Part shown: positions 7,818 through 17,068 of the stretch, one piece after another
How positions within the stretch are numbered: position 1 is the first letter of the stretch
Layout of the letters: every line of letters starts with the position of its first letter
DNA from: Butyrivibrio sp. LC3010
GTDB taxonomy: Bacteria > Bacillota > Clostridia > Lachnospirales > Lachnospiraceae
Reading direction: 5' to 3'
DNA length: 64,000 nucleotides
Assembly (NCBI RefSeq): GCF_000424385.1
Contig: NZ_AUJU01000007.1
Span: 124,001 to 188,000, forward strand
Program-made: the position numbers and the translations under genes
The notes under the pieces: generated by a model
Told to the model about the DNA's origin: nothing
Databases searched by the model: none
Seen by the model: the letters and a program-made list of their open reading frames with translations, nothing else

Positions 7818-8559
7818 GACATAAGTGATCCAGATGCAGATTCCTTTGAATATGATCCGGGTTTGATGACTTTGTGATATAGACATGCCCCATCTGCTGA
7901 TGCCATTTTAGAATTATCTGCGGAACAGTGGTATGATGCGCGGTAGCAATATCCATTAGAACAGAATTATTTAATAAAAGTGAATGTCCATGTCCTAGTG
8001 GATACCACGCTTCAAGCTGAATGTTTTTCTCATTCAGCTTTTTTTGTATATGACGCTGTTGTAAAAACGGATGGCATTGAATCTGGTCAACCACAGGCTT
8101 GATGTTCGCAATACTGCACAATTCATCCAGGGATTTTTCGGTCATAAAATTACAGACACCGATAGATTTTACAAGCCCCTTTTCAACAGCCTTTTCTAAT
8201 TGCTGCCAGGCATTTTGCCATCCTTTTATGATTGGAGTTTCTAATAAAGCAAGGTCGAGATAGTCAGTGCGAAGATTTTTTAAGGTTTTTTCGATACATC
8301 TAAGCGTTCTGTTTTTCTTATAATAAAAAGGACTGATTCGTGAGGTGATAAACAGCTCGGACCTGTCGATGGACAGCTCTGAAATAACAATTCCTATAGA
8401 GGCCTGATTATGGTAGGAAGGCGTCGTATCGATGAGCCTGTATCCGTTCATAAAAGAGAAAAGAACTACCTGCTCACAGATGTCAGGATCAGATAAGTCT
8501 TTTGTACCTATGCCCTGGATTGGCATTTCGATTTGATTGTTTAAACGAACAGTATCCAT
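7714..8559 (-). CDS. Aldo/keto reductase family protein with substituted catalytic residues
   Basis: A TIM-barrel NAD(P)H-dependent oxidoreductase by overall pattern: GYRLIDTTPSYHN (Asp44, Tyr49), LRTDYLDLALLETP, VKSIGVCNF and the cofactor-side ITKSSNPDHIQRNL are all in family order and spacing. Two of the four catalytic positions differ. The lysine expected in FITSK is Arg74, and the histidine expected in LIHWP is Glu107 (LLETP). In the family, His-to-Glu is known from 5-beta-steroid reductases (AKR1D). Lys-to-Arg together with it is unusual and may mean altered or lost activity. It lies nine bases after the hybrid kinase gene on the same strand with GAGGA before its ATG, so they probably form an operon. 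Its 3' end overlaps a convergent gene by 104 bases. Confidence 0.85.
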   Translation of the reverse strand: MDTVRLNNQIEMPIQGIGTKDLSDPDICEQVVLFSFMNGYRLIDTTPSYHNQASIGIVISELSIDRSELFITSRISPFYYKKNRTLRCIEKTLKNLRTDYLDLALLETPIIKGWQNAWQQLEKAVEKGLVKSIGVCNFMTEKSLDELCSIANIKPVVDQIQCHPFLQQRHIQKKLNEKNIQLEAWYPLGHGHSLLLNNSVLMDIATAHHTTVPQIILKWHQQMGHVYITKSSNPDHIQRNLHLDHLCLTPDDMKQIEALDVSRSFYQIPEFVQKLEYSLVH

Positions 8560-8568
8560 ATTTAATCC

Positions 8569-11500
8569 TCACAATAATTCCAAAAGCTTCTCACGGTCAA
8601 CACTGGCAAGGTATTTGCCGGTAAGGTTATATTTTTCCAGCTTATCAGCAGGAATGGTATAGTCAGATAGCATCTTATAAATCTCTGAAGCATTGTCATA
8701 ATCGAATGCCTCCATGAGTTCTTTTATATTATTAAAAGCGCTGTCCAGTTCATCAGGTGAAATAACGGGCTTTGAGTCTGACTCTTCGTTTGAGGATTCA
8801 TCAGCAGATAGTCCCCAGAAAGACAAGTATTCTCCGAGCATATCAAGGAGAACTATGGTCTTTTCGTGGATGGTATCCCGCATAGACGGATCCTTTGAGG
8901 ATTCATTCCACTTATCACCAAGCATCTCCAGCTCAGCTGCAAGTTCTGATAATTTGCCGGCTCCGATTATTCTGGCAGAACTTTTAAGAGAATGGACATG
9001 TATGGTGAAATTCTTTATATCATCTGTGCTTTCGAATTCTTTTATGGCAGAATACTTATCCGGAAGGTTTATTTTGAAATCATCAATTACCATGAGAGCA
9101 GTTTCTTTACTTCCACAGTTTTTAATGGCTTCTTCCATATTTATTCCGGAAAAAATGTTGAAATTAATAATTGACGAACCATTATCACTGGCGGTATTAA
9201 AATCTCCGGAGGATTCAGCCTCGTCAGCACCGGATGGATCAGCCTTATGTACTTTATCTTCAGGTAAGTACATGGCGAGCATGTTTTCAAGTCGCGCCGG
9301 ATCTATAGGTTTGGAAAGATAATCTTCAAAGCCTGCATTAAGATAAAATTCTCTGGCGCCTGCAACGGCATTTGCTGTGAGAGCGATGCACAGGGTATCA
9401 GAATTAGGATTATCGGGAAGCTTCTTTATGGCATCCAGGGTCTCGATTCCATCCATATCCGGCATTCTGTGATCCAGGAAAATTAGATCAAATTTTTCCT
9501 TAGCAACCAAACCAAGGGCTTCTCGTCCGCTTGTTGCAGTGATGATCTGTATAAGGGTTTTCTTAAGGAGACCTATAATAACCGTAAGATTCATGCTGGT
9601 ATCATCAACAACGAGTATTTTGGCGTCAGGTGCAACAAAACTCTCGTGATATTTTTTCCTGGTAGAGATAGTTTCCTTGTAACGCTTTTCAAAATCTCCG
9701 ATGGGCTCCCAGTCGCAGACTTCCTGCTCTACGACAAATGAAAAGTCAGAGCCTTCTCCGTAGACACTTTCGACGGTGAGGCGGGTATTCATCATGGCAA
9801 GAAGCTTCTTGACGATGCTCATGCCGAGGCCTGTGCCCTCAATTGAGCGATTGCGTATTTCTTCGATGCGCTCGAAGGGAGAGTACAATTTATTGATGTC
9901 CTCTTCTTTAATGCCGATTCCGGTGTCGATAACCCGTATTTTTAGAGCAATCTTACCGACAAAATTTCTTCGATTCTCAGATTCGACAGTGATATATTCA
10001 GTATTATCAGTCTTTTGCTTATCAGAGTTTGTTCCATTTGAAACAGTAGAATCCTTTACAGAACTGATAGTTTCATTATTTGCACCATATGAAACAGAAG
10101 AATCCTTTAAAGAACTTACAGTCACATCATTTGTGCCATTAGCATTAGTGTTCTCTTTCCCGGAATTATCATATTCTTCCAGCTTTTCAAACGAGATGTC
10201 CAGTGTAACAGAACCCTTTTCAGTGTATTTAACGGCATTTGTAAGGATGTTTGTAGCACACTGCTTAATCCTTATCTCGTCACCAAACAAAAGATCAGGG
10301 ATACTTTCTGATACATTTACTTTCAGCTCAAGGTTTTTGTCCTTTGCCCTGCGAAGGATCATGTTTACCAGGTCATTGATCACAGAGCTAAGGTTATATT
10401 GCACAGGCAGAATATCCATTTTTCCGGCTTCGATTTTTGAAAAATCAAGGATGTCATTTACCAGAGAGAGCAGAGTGTTCCCGGCACTCTGAATGGTGGA
10501 TGCATACTCAAGGGTCGAAGGCTCGAAGCTTTCACGAAGAATCATTTCATTCATTCCGAGCACGGCGTTTATAGGCGTGCGGATTTCGTGGGACATATTT
10601 GAAAGGAAAGATGACTTGGCTTCACTTGCAGCTTCAGCGACTCTCAGATCTTCCTCCAGCTTTTGTTCTTCCTTGATTCTCTCAATGTAGCCGGTTACTT
10701 CATTTAATGTGATCATCATGGAATAGTACAAGTCTGTGATCTCATCATGGGTGTTGATAGGATTGCTTTTTATGGTTTGAAGATATTCTGTGCGGTTTTC
10801 ATCGTTTGTGTCGGTGAATTTGAGCATATAATTAGACAATTGCCCAATAGGACTGCCGATTCTCGTTTTTGCATAGAAATGGATATTAGCTGCGATGGGG
10901 ACAGCAATGCTCAGTTCCATAAAAATCATTTTAACTGTAAACGCTATACCGTAATTATTGTATCTGAAAATAATGTCATCCCCTATTTTGCGTGTTTGTC
11001 TTAAGCCATCATTCATCATATGCCTAAGATCCGGGAACAGAATGCTTATAAAAATAATGGAGAACACGCTTAATAGCACAGTTTCAATGATGATAAGCGT
11101 GCTGATTTTAGTGCTGATGCGGGTCTTTTTTATGGAATTCTGCAGGATCAGATTTTCCACATACTCACGGGTGTACATGTAACCTAAAGGAAAAATCCCT
11201 TTTATGAAATCCGGTGCATGGTTAAAAAATATATATAGGAAAAAACATCCGACAAGACACGAAAAAAGCGGGCCGGTTGTGTGATTAAGAATGGTATTTA
11301 TCCGCCCCATCTCGAAATCATATTTGATCATATATTCGTTATTCAGACTTTCGAAAATAAGGCAAACCAAATAACTGCATATAAAAGCGCTGATAGTTTT
11401 TTCTTTGGTCCTAAACCACCTGTACTGTGAAAAAATAGAGTATAGGAATATAACTATCATATAAGGAGTCAGCAGAAATGCGTCCATGCTGTTTAAAAAG

Positions 11501-11730
11501 ACAGCCGTAATAAAGAGGACGAGATAGGCATTCAGAGCAAGAAAATAACCAAATAAGCTTCCTATTAGAATAAATGGAAGGTATCGGAAATTTATATCAA
11601 GTCCGAGTCTATGTACAAACATATAATTATCCAGAAAATATATGCTCACCATCTGTGAAAAGAGTGCGAGGAAAACGATAACATATATTGTTCTGATTAA
11701 CCATTTGTTCTTTCTGAATCTATCAGGCAT
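8569..11730 (-). CDS. Hybrid sensor histidine kinase with receiver and HPt domains
   Basis: A complete phosphorelay in one membrane protein. About six to eight hydrophobic segments fill residues 12-290 and form an integral-membrane sensor without a large extracellular domain. After a helical linker come HisKA with SHEIRTPINAVLG (phospho-His about 381), and HATPase with the N box NILTNAVKY, G1 VIDTGIGI and G2 GTGLGMSIV. Next is a receiver with VDD, LIFLDHRMP (phospho-Asp about 753) and LSKPID, and an HPt domain with HSLKSSA (His about 913). The HATPase domain is interrupted by a 17-residue tandem repeat. No response regulator with an output domain is adjacent; the aldo/keto reductase follows after nine bases. 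The signal is unknown. Confidence 0.93.
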   Translation of the reverse strand: MPDRFRKNKWLIRTIYVIVFLALFSQMVSIYFLDNYMFVHRLGLDINFRYLPFILIGSLFGYFLALNAYLVLFITAVFLNSMDAFLLTPYMIVIFLYSIFSQYRWFRTKEKTISAFICSYLVCLIFESLNNEYMIKYDFEMGRINTILNHTTGPLFSCLVGCFFLYIFFNHAPDFIKGIFPLGYMYTREYVENLILQNSIKKTRISTKISTLIIIETVLLSVFSIIFISILFPDLRHMMNDGLRQTRKIGDDIIFRYNNYGIAFTVKMIFMELSIAVPIAANIHFYAKTRIGSPIGQLSNYMLKFTDTNDENRTEYLQTIKSNPINTHDEITDLYYSMMITLNEVTGYIERIKEEQKLEEDLRVAEAASEAKSSFLSNMSHEIRTPINAVLGMNEMILRESFEPSTLEYASTIQSAGNTLLSLVNDILDFSKIEAGKMDILPVQYNLSSVINDLVNMILRRAKDKNLELKVNVSESIPDLLFGDEIRIKQCATNILTNAVKYTEKGSVTLDISFEKLEEYDNSGKENTNANGTNDVTVSSLKDSSVSYGANNETISSVKDSTVSNGTNSDKQKTDNTEYITVESENRRNFVGKIALKIRVIDTGIGIKEEDINKLYSPFERIEEIRNRSIEGTGLGMSIVKKLLAMMNTRLTVESVYGEGSDFSFVVEQEVCDWEPIGDFEKRYKETISTRKKYHESFVAPDAKILVVDDTSMNLTVIIGLLKKTLIQIITATSGREALGLVAKEKFDLIFLDHRMPDMDGIETLDAIKKLPDNPNSDTLCIALTANAVAGAREFYLNAGFEDYLSKPIDPARLENMLAMYLPEDKVHKADPSGADEAESSGDFNTASDNGSSIINFNIFSGINMEEAIKNCGSKETALMVIDDFKINLPDKYSAIKEFESTDDIKNFTIHVHSLKSSARIIGAGKLSELAAELEMLGDKWNESSKDPSMRDTIHEKTIVLLDMLGEYLSFWGLSADESSNEESDSKPVISPDELDSAFNNIKELMEAFDYDNASEIYKMLSDYTIPADKLEKYNLTGKYLASVDREKLLELL
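10018..10140 (-). repeat. 51-bp tandem repeat inside the kinase ATPase domain
   Basis: Two full 17-codon units (10090-10140 and 10039-10089 on the minus strand) and a partial third (10018-10038) encode NGTNDVTVSSLKDSSVS, then YGANNETISSVKDSTVS, then NGTNSDK. The insert is Ser/Asn/Thr-rich and lies between the N box and the G1 box, in what is normally a short beta-strand connection. Confidence 0.85.
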
Positions 11731-11896
11731 GAGAAGACCTCGTTAATATAAGAATCATCATTCAATAATCTGTAAGTCATCAATAAACATCCACATTAAT
11801 TTTACAAATCGGTTTTTGGTCAATCAATTATGAAAAAATGTAATTTGGTTAATTTTTTATAAAGTAATGGGAATTTCAAATAAAGATTTCCATGAC

Positions 11897-12015
11897 TTTT
11901 TGCGGGCAAAAGCGGAAATCGCCCGCAAAAATCCTGCCTTCGGCAGGACACGCCCCTCGCTTCGCGAGGACCTGGTCCAATACGATTCCCGTTTTTCTGA
12001 GGAAAAACAGGAATC
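11897..12015. repeat. GC-rich array of four back-to-back hairpins
   Basis: In 119 bases four stems follow one another: 11897-11907 with 11921-11931 (11 bp, GCGGGC core); 11932-11938 with 11942-11948 (7 bp, loop TTC); 11955-11960 with 11964-11969 (6 bp, loop TTC); and 11984-11997 with 12002-12015 (13 pairs with one mismatch, loop TGAG). GGACC-T-GGTCC at 11968-11978 offers an alternative fold. The block is clearly GC-richer than the AT-rich sequence around it and resembles REP/MITE-type palindromic elements. The rest of the 11731-12098 gap is AT-rich and shows only a weak -10 near 12060. Confidence 0.85.
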
Positions 12016-12059
12016 TATAATCTTTAACGGAATGTATTTAAGCAGTATTCATTAAAATA

Positions 12060-12068
12060 TGATAGAAT
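12060..12068 (+). promoter_or_regulatory. Possible extended -10 (TGATAGAAT) ahead of the polysaccharide locus
   Basis: TG at 12060-12061 with TAGAAT at 12063-12068, 31 bases before the proposed TTG start at 12099. No clear -35. It lies directly after the hairpin array. Confidence 0.35.
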
Positions 12069-12098
12069 GCGTATAGTGTGAAAAGCGGAGGAAAAGTC

Positions 12099-13676
12099 TT
12101 GAAACAAAGGGATAAATCAACAGCACAGATAATACATGAGTATGGCAGCGATGTAACTACTTATTATTTGATCGCCATGCTGGCAATTTTGCCGCTATAT
12201 TACAATAACGGATATATCGATATAGCTGATGCAAAATACAAGTTTTACAGGGGAATTACCATTGCATTCCTGGTTCTGGCAGGGGTAATATGCTTTACTG
12301 CTGAAAAAGTCTTTGGCAGGATATTTAAAGAGAAAGTGGCAGGTAAGGGAGCTGAAAAGGGGGATGGCAGAAAGCTAACCTCATATCCGATTCCAATTAT
12401 CCTTATTGCTGCGCATCTTCTATTTAATATGGTAACCTGGCTGTTTTCCGTGGACCGCGATTTATCAATTGTCGGAAACGGAAGCTGGCATATGGGTATC
12501 ATATCTCAGGGGTTGATTCTTTTGGCGGCTCTCCTTGTATACCATTATTTTGAAGATAAATTACTTATACTCATAGCCTTTTCAATAGGTGCGGGTCTAA
12601 GCAGTCTGTTTATTATTCTGAATGGCTTTGACATCTATCCCCTTGATATGGGTAAAAAATTCAATCTTTTTACATCAACACTTGGACAGACAAACTGGGC
12701 ATGTATTTATCTGGCAGTAATGCTGGGCGTAGCCATGGGAATGTTCATCCATGAAAAGGGACTTCTCAGAAGAACTATCGTGGTGATCACTCAGTTGTTT
12801 ATTTTTGCCGGAGCCTGGGAGATAGGAAGCGACACAATTCTTCTTGTTATGGCAGGAGAGTTTTTTGTAATTCTCGGGATATGCATAAGAGAAAGAGAGC
12901 TTATGAAAAGATTCTCAGAGCTTCTTATTACTTTTGGAATCTCCACGAGTGTAGTATATCTTCTTATTTATCATGTATTTACGGGCAAATTTACCTTTGT
13001 TGACGAATATAATGACGGACCCAATAAGCTCCTTAGAACAGGAGTGGGATTTCTGATCCTTGCCGCCGGAATCCTTTTGTATATGGTCATCTATTGCACT
13101 AAAAACAGAGAGTGGAAGGCCGGTATTTTCAAAAATATATACAGGGCATTGGTGGCTATTGGTGCCGTGCTTGTTATAGGGACCATTGCTGCAATAGTAA
13201 TAACCACAAATAATCCTGAAAAGGCAGGGACATTATCAGGAATAGGTCTTTTTAATTTTGATGTACACTGGGGGAACAGGCGAGGAGCCAACTGGAAATG
13301 CGCTGTAATGGCCTTTGGCAGAATGCCGTTTTTCAGACAACTTATCGGAATGGGGCAGGGATGCTATGAGCAGTATCTGAATTCTTTTGAGGATCTCAGA
13401 GTGATAATCGAAAGCGAATTTGGTGAAAAAGCGCTCATGACGGCTCACAACGAGTATTTGAACATGATTGTTGAGAACGGAATCCTGGGATGTTTTTCAT
13501 ATATAGGTATAATTGTGAGTTCTTTTATAATTATGTGGAAAAAGGCAGCAGAAGATAAGCACGCTTTAATGGGGCTTATTGCTGTAACGGGTTATGTGGT
13601 ATGCAGCATGTTCTGCTTCCAGCACGTGTATGGAACTTCGTTTATGTATATGTTCATTGCCATTGCCATGGCTTGA
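12099..13676 (+). CDS. O-antigen ligase/polymerase family membrane protein
   Basis: An integral membrane protein with about 11-12 hydrophobic segments, of the O-antigen ligase (Wzy_C/WaaL-like) type that joins or polymerises lipid-linked glycans outside the membrane. The family signature lies near the C-terminal third: a large loop with GQGCYEQYLNS and then LMTAHNEYLNMIVENGILG, where the H-N-E-Y pattern followed by a helix is characteristic. I place the start at TTG 12099 because GGAGG lies seven bases upstream. A GTG at 12078 would add seven residues and has no ribosome site. First gene of the polysaccharide locus. The exact donor and acceptor are unknown. Confidence 0.85.
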   Translation: MKQRDKSTAQIIHEYGSDVTTYYLIAMLAILPLYYNNGYIDIADAKYKFYRGITIAFLVLAGVICFTAEKVFGRIFKEKVAGKGAEKGDGRKLTSYPIPIILIAAHLLFNMVTWLFSVDRDLSIVGNGSWHMGIISQGLILLAALLVYHYFEDKLLILIAFSIGAGLSSLFIILNGFDIYPLDMGKKFNLFTSTLGQTNWACIYLAVMLGVAMGMFIHEKGLLRRTIVVITQLFIFAGAWEIGSDTILLVMAGEFFVILGICIRERELMKRFSELLITFGISTSVVYLLIYHVFTGKFTFVDEYNDGPNKLLRTGVGFLILAAGILLYMVIYCTKNREWKAGIFKNIYRALVAIGAVLVIGTIAAIVITTNNPEKAGTLSGIGLFNFDVHWGNRRGANWKCAVMAFGRMPFFRQLIGMGQGCYEQYLNSFEDLRVIIESEFGEKALMTAHNEYLNMIVENGILGCFSYIGIIVSSFIIMWKKAAEDKHALMGLIAVTGYVVCSMFCFQHVYGTSFMYMFIAIAMA

Positions 13677-13742
13677 CCAATCTGTGGCTTGTTGATAAAA
13701 TCTAAGTTTGATTAAAACCTCGCAAATTAAGGATAAATATAA

Positions 13743-16124
13743 ATGGAATATATTTTGGGTTTTTTAATAGTCTTTAATAAGTCGCTGGCAGCTTTCGGCC
13801 TGCCTGAACTGATCAGTGTGTTTTCAGTTCTGGTTCTGGCGTGGTATATCATAACCAGAAAACAACAGCTGAAGGGGATAGTTAGAACAACACTGGTTGC
13901 TGTAGTTTATGCAGTGGTGGTACAGCTGATTACGCACACCATGGATTTTCCTGCGACAGGGACGTTTATACTGACTGCGCTTTTGAACATAACCCTTGCA
14001 TCCTGGGTAATTAATAATTTTCAGAAATATGAACAGCATGCCTTTGTTTACAGCGTGGCACTGTGTCAGGGAGTGATGACTCTGGCAGCTTTTATGCTTC
14101 CGGGTTCAGTTTTGTGGAAGGTTGATGAATATGTATCAGGTACTTCCCTTAACAGACTTAAACTCCTGTATTCAGAGCCTTCGTATTTATCCTTTGTATC
14201 AGGAATTGCACTTATTATCTGTGTTTATCAGATTCTTGTATATAAATTGTCCTGGCAAATAGTTCTCGCAGGTCTTATTCTTCTTCTTGATATGTTGCTT
14301 TCTTATGGAATGGGAGGAATGATCTGTCTCGTACTTGCCATATCTGTAATGCTCATGGCACATGTTGCCAAGAACAGAGATAAGATTGTGGCTGATCCTG
14401 CAGCGAAATATAAATGGATTCTTTCCGCCACATTTATTGTGGTTGTGCTGATATCCATCATTGTTATTTCCCCGACTTATGGCTTTAGACTTGCATCCTT
14501 GATCCAGGGAACTGATTTGGGTCTCTTCTATATGATAAAGGAACCGGTTGGAGTATTTTCCGATATCATGAAGGAAACAGGATGGAAGGGAACCGGAATC
14601 GGACAGCTCCTTTATTCAGACAGACTAAGTCAGGCAGAGCTGGTAGAGGGCTTTAAAAATGCGTACTTCTACTTCATGGCAGAGGGTGGAATCGTAGGAT
14701 GTGTTCTGGTACTCGGAATAGTTATTTTCCTTATCGGATATGTGCTTCTTTATGGCGGAATTCTGCCACTTGCACTTTTCATCTATGTGACAGTATACAT
14801 GTTCACAGCAGGAAGATATGACGATCCGGTTAACTGGATTGCTTATGGAATAATACTTGCACATTGCCTGCTTTCAAGGAATGATGCCAGGATTCAGGAA
14901 GACGCTGAACTTGACGATTCAAGGGCAGGAGAGGTAGTAGTCGGTATTATAGGTGCCAAGGGTCTTGGTAATTACGGCGGATATGAGACCTTTGTTGATA
15001 AACTGACAGAATATCATGCTAACAATGTTAAAATAAGATACCTTGTTGCCTGCAAAGCTAACGGCCAGGGAGCAATGGATGAGACTAAGCTTAAGGGTGC
15101 TGTGCCTATCAGTGAAAGTGAGTTTACATATCACAATGCTCACTGCTTTAAGATAAATGTGCCTCAGATTGGTGCTGCTCAGGCGATAGTATATGACCTT
15201 ATGGCAGCAGCTTACTGTATCAGGTATTTCAGAAAACACAGGACTGAGAAACCGATTCTCTATGTGCTTACCTGCAGAATCGGACCTTTTATAGGAATTA
15301 TCGCCAACAAGATACATGAGCTTGGCGGTGAATACTACGTTAATCCAGACGGACATGAGTGGAGGAGATCCACCTGGAAGCCTGCTATCAGAAGATATTG
15401 GAAAATCTCTGAGAGACTGATGATAAAGCATTCGGATCTTGTAATATGTGACAGCAAGAACATTGAGACTTATATAAATGCTACATATGACTCTTATAAT
15501 CCTAAAACAACGTATATTTCATATGGCGCTGAGCTGGAAAAGAGTAAGCTTGCTGATGATGATGCCAAGTATACTGAGTGGATGCACGATCATTCATTAA
15601 ATGAGATTGGCTGGCTTATTGTAGGAAGATTTGTTCCTGAAAATAATTATGAGACAATGATCCGCGAGTATATGAAGAGCGGAAGTGACAGGAATCTTGT
15701 GATAATAACCAATATCAACAAGACCTATATGGATGAGCTGGAGGATATTCTTCACTTCAGCAGAGACAGACGTATAAGGTTTGTGGGCACGGTTTATGAT
15801 AAACAGCTTTTAAAGAAAATAAGAGAAAATGCTTTCGGATACATACACGGACACTCTGTAGGAGGAACAAACCCCAGCCTTTTGGAGGCTCTTGGCAGTA
15901 CGAAGATGAATCTGCTTCTGGATGTGGGATTTAACAGAGAATGTGGAGAAGACAGCGCTCTTTACTGGAGCAAAGAGTATGGAAGCCTGTCATCTCTTAT
16001 CGATAAGGTGGAAAAAATGCCATCCGACGAGATAGAGAAGTATTCCGAGAAGGCCAAGAACAGGATCAGAGAGGCCTATAGTTGGGAATATATCGCCGGA
16101 AAGTATGAGAAAGTCTTCAGGTAA
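13743..16124 (+). CDS. Fusion of a polymerase-like membrane domain and a DUF1972-type glycosyltransferase
   Basis: Residues 1 to about 385 contain about ten membrane segments and a Wzy-like layout (GTGIGQLLYS, then NAYFYFMAEGGIVGC). From about residue 398 a soluble glycosyltransferase begins with GIIGAKGLGNYGGYETFVDKL, the signature of DUF1972 followed by GT4, as in rhamnosyltransferase-like enzymes. It continues with YYVNPDGHEWRRSTW, a nucleotide-sugar region, and HGHSVGGTNPSLLEALG near the end. Both halves look complete, with no frame break or low-complexity join. A protein closely similar to the first half alone is encoded at 26762-27931, so the fusion is a real arrangement of two independent modules. 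It may couple chain growth to transfer of the first or last sugar. Confidence 0.88.
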   Translation: MEYILGFLIVFNKSLAAFGLPELISVFSVLVLAWYIITRKQQLKGIVRTTLVAVVYAVVVQLITHTMDFPATGTFILTALLNITLASWVINNFQKYEQHAFVYSVALCQGVMTLAAFMLPGSVLWKVDEYVSGTSLNRLKLLYSEPSYLSFVSGIALIICVYQILVYKLSWQIVLAGLILLLDMLLSYGMGGMICLVLAISVMLMAHVAKNRDKIVADPAAKYKWILSATFIVVVLISIIVISPTYGFRLASLIQGTDLGLFYMIKEPVGVFSDIMKETGWKGTGIGQLLYSDRLSQAELVEGFKNAYFYFMAEGGIVGCVLVLGIVIFLIGYVLLYGGILPLALFIYVTVYMFTAGRYDDPVNWIAYGIILAHCLLSRNDARIQEDAELDDSRAGEVVVGIIGAKGLGNYGGYETFVDKLTEYHANNVKIRYLVACKANGQGAMDETKLKGAVPISESEFTYHNAHCFKINVPQIGAAQAIVYDLMAAAYCIRYFRKHRTEKPILYVLTCRIGPFIGIIANKIHELGGEYYVNPDGHEWRRSTWKPAIRRYWKISERLMIKHSDLVICDSKNIETYINATYDSYNPKTTYISYGAELEKSKLADDDAKYTEWMHDHSLNEIGWLIVGRFVPENNYETMIREYMKSGSDRNLVIITNINKTYMDELEDILHFSRDRRIRFVGTVYDKQLLKKIRENAFGYIHGHSVGGTNPSLLEALGSTKMNLLLDVGFNRECGEDSALYWSKEYGSLSSLIDKVEKMPSDEIEKYSEKAKNRIREAYSWEYIAGKYEKVFR

Positions 16125-16212
16125 AACTCATATTTATAAATGGAGCAGATATCATTAGCGCTTAGGGTATCTGTATTAGACCGAGATAGACAAGCGTTTA
16201 TAGAGGAGAAAA

Positions 16213-16995
16213 ATGAAAATAACAAGAGAAGATATAAAGCTTATCCTAAGCCTTGTAAAAAATGACTTAAAATCAAGATATTCCGGATCAGCGCTGGGAA
16301 TAGTATGGGCATATGTACAGCCCCTTATCACCGTGCTTGTATTCTGGTATGTATTTCAGGTGGGCTTTAGGAATCCCCCGGTAAACAATGTACAGTTTAT
16401 ACTCTGGTTTGTAGCCGGCTATATACCATGGACATTTTTCAATGATGGATTATTGTCATCAACAAATGTATTTTACGAGTACTCCTATCTTGTAAAAAAG
16501 ATGAAGTTTAAAGTATGGCAGCTTCCTATTATTAAGGTTTTATCATCACTTTGCATACATTTGTTTTTGATGCTGTTTGTGATTTTTCTGTATCTGATTT
16601 ACGGATATAAACCGACAATAGCATGGCTCAGCGTGCCATATTATTCATTGTGTGTAATGATGCTCCTTGTGGGCTTGTCTTATCTGGTGGGCGCAGTATC
16701 AGTATTCTTTAAGGATGCAGCACAGCTCGTAAATATCATTTTGCAGTTGGGATTCTGGATGACTCCTGTATTCTGGGCTCCTGAATCAATGAATGCTAAA
16801 GTAATAAAGGTTTTAAGATTTAATCCTCTTTATTATATTTTTGAAGGTAACAGAGATGCCCTTATTGAAGGAAGAGGCTTCTGGCAGCAGTCTCCTATGA
16901 TGACTCTGTATTTCTGGATAGTTGTTGCAGTACTGATTTTACTGGGTATGAAAGTGTATAAGACACTTCGCATACATTTCTCTGATTTACTGTAA
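16213..16995 (+). CDS. wzm: Polysaccharide ABC transporter permease (Wzm/TagG type)
   Basis: An ABC-2 type membrane subunit of 260 residues with six hydrophobic segments. The N terminus LILSLVKNDLKSRYSGSALGIVWAYVQPL is the family signature split over its first helix. GFWMTPVFWAPE and FNPLYYIFEGNRDALI are the conserved loops before the last helices. With the ATPase that follows 73 bases later it forms the exporter that moves a finished lipid-linked polysaccharide across the membrane. GGAG lies seven bases before the ATG. Confidence 0.92.
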   Translation: MKITREDIKLILSLVKNDLKSRYSGSALGIVWAYVQPLITVLVFWYVFQVGFRNPPVNNVQFILWFVAGYIPWTFFNDGLLSSTNVFYEYSYLVKKMKFKVWQLPIIKVLSSLCIHLFLMLFVIFLYLIYGYKPTIAWLSVPYYSLCVMMLLVGLSYLVGAVSVFFKDAAQLVNIILQLGFWMTPVFWAPESMNAKVIKVLRFNPLYYIFEGNRDALIEGRGFWQQSPMMTLYFWIVVAVLILLGMKVYKTLRIHFSDLL

Positions 16996-17068
16996 CTACT
17001 GAGTCAAGATGTAACAACTGTAATAGATCCGGATAACGTGGAGATCTATTTTGATTAAGGAATAATAT

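Noticed and set aside
8714-10492. Long plus-strand frames of up to 238 codons opposite the hybrid kinase
   Set aside because: The kinase domains on the minus strand are unmistakable. The antisense frames are Ser/Leu-rich, without ribosome sites and without any recognisable motif.
11867-12055. 62-codon plus-strand reading frame across the hairpin array
   Set aside because: It has no ribosome site and consists almost wholly of the two arms of successive hairpins, so the open frame follows from the structure rather than from coding.
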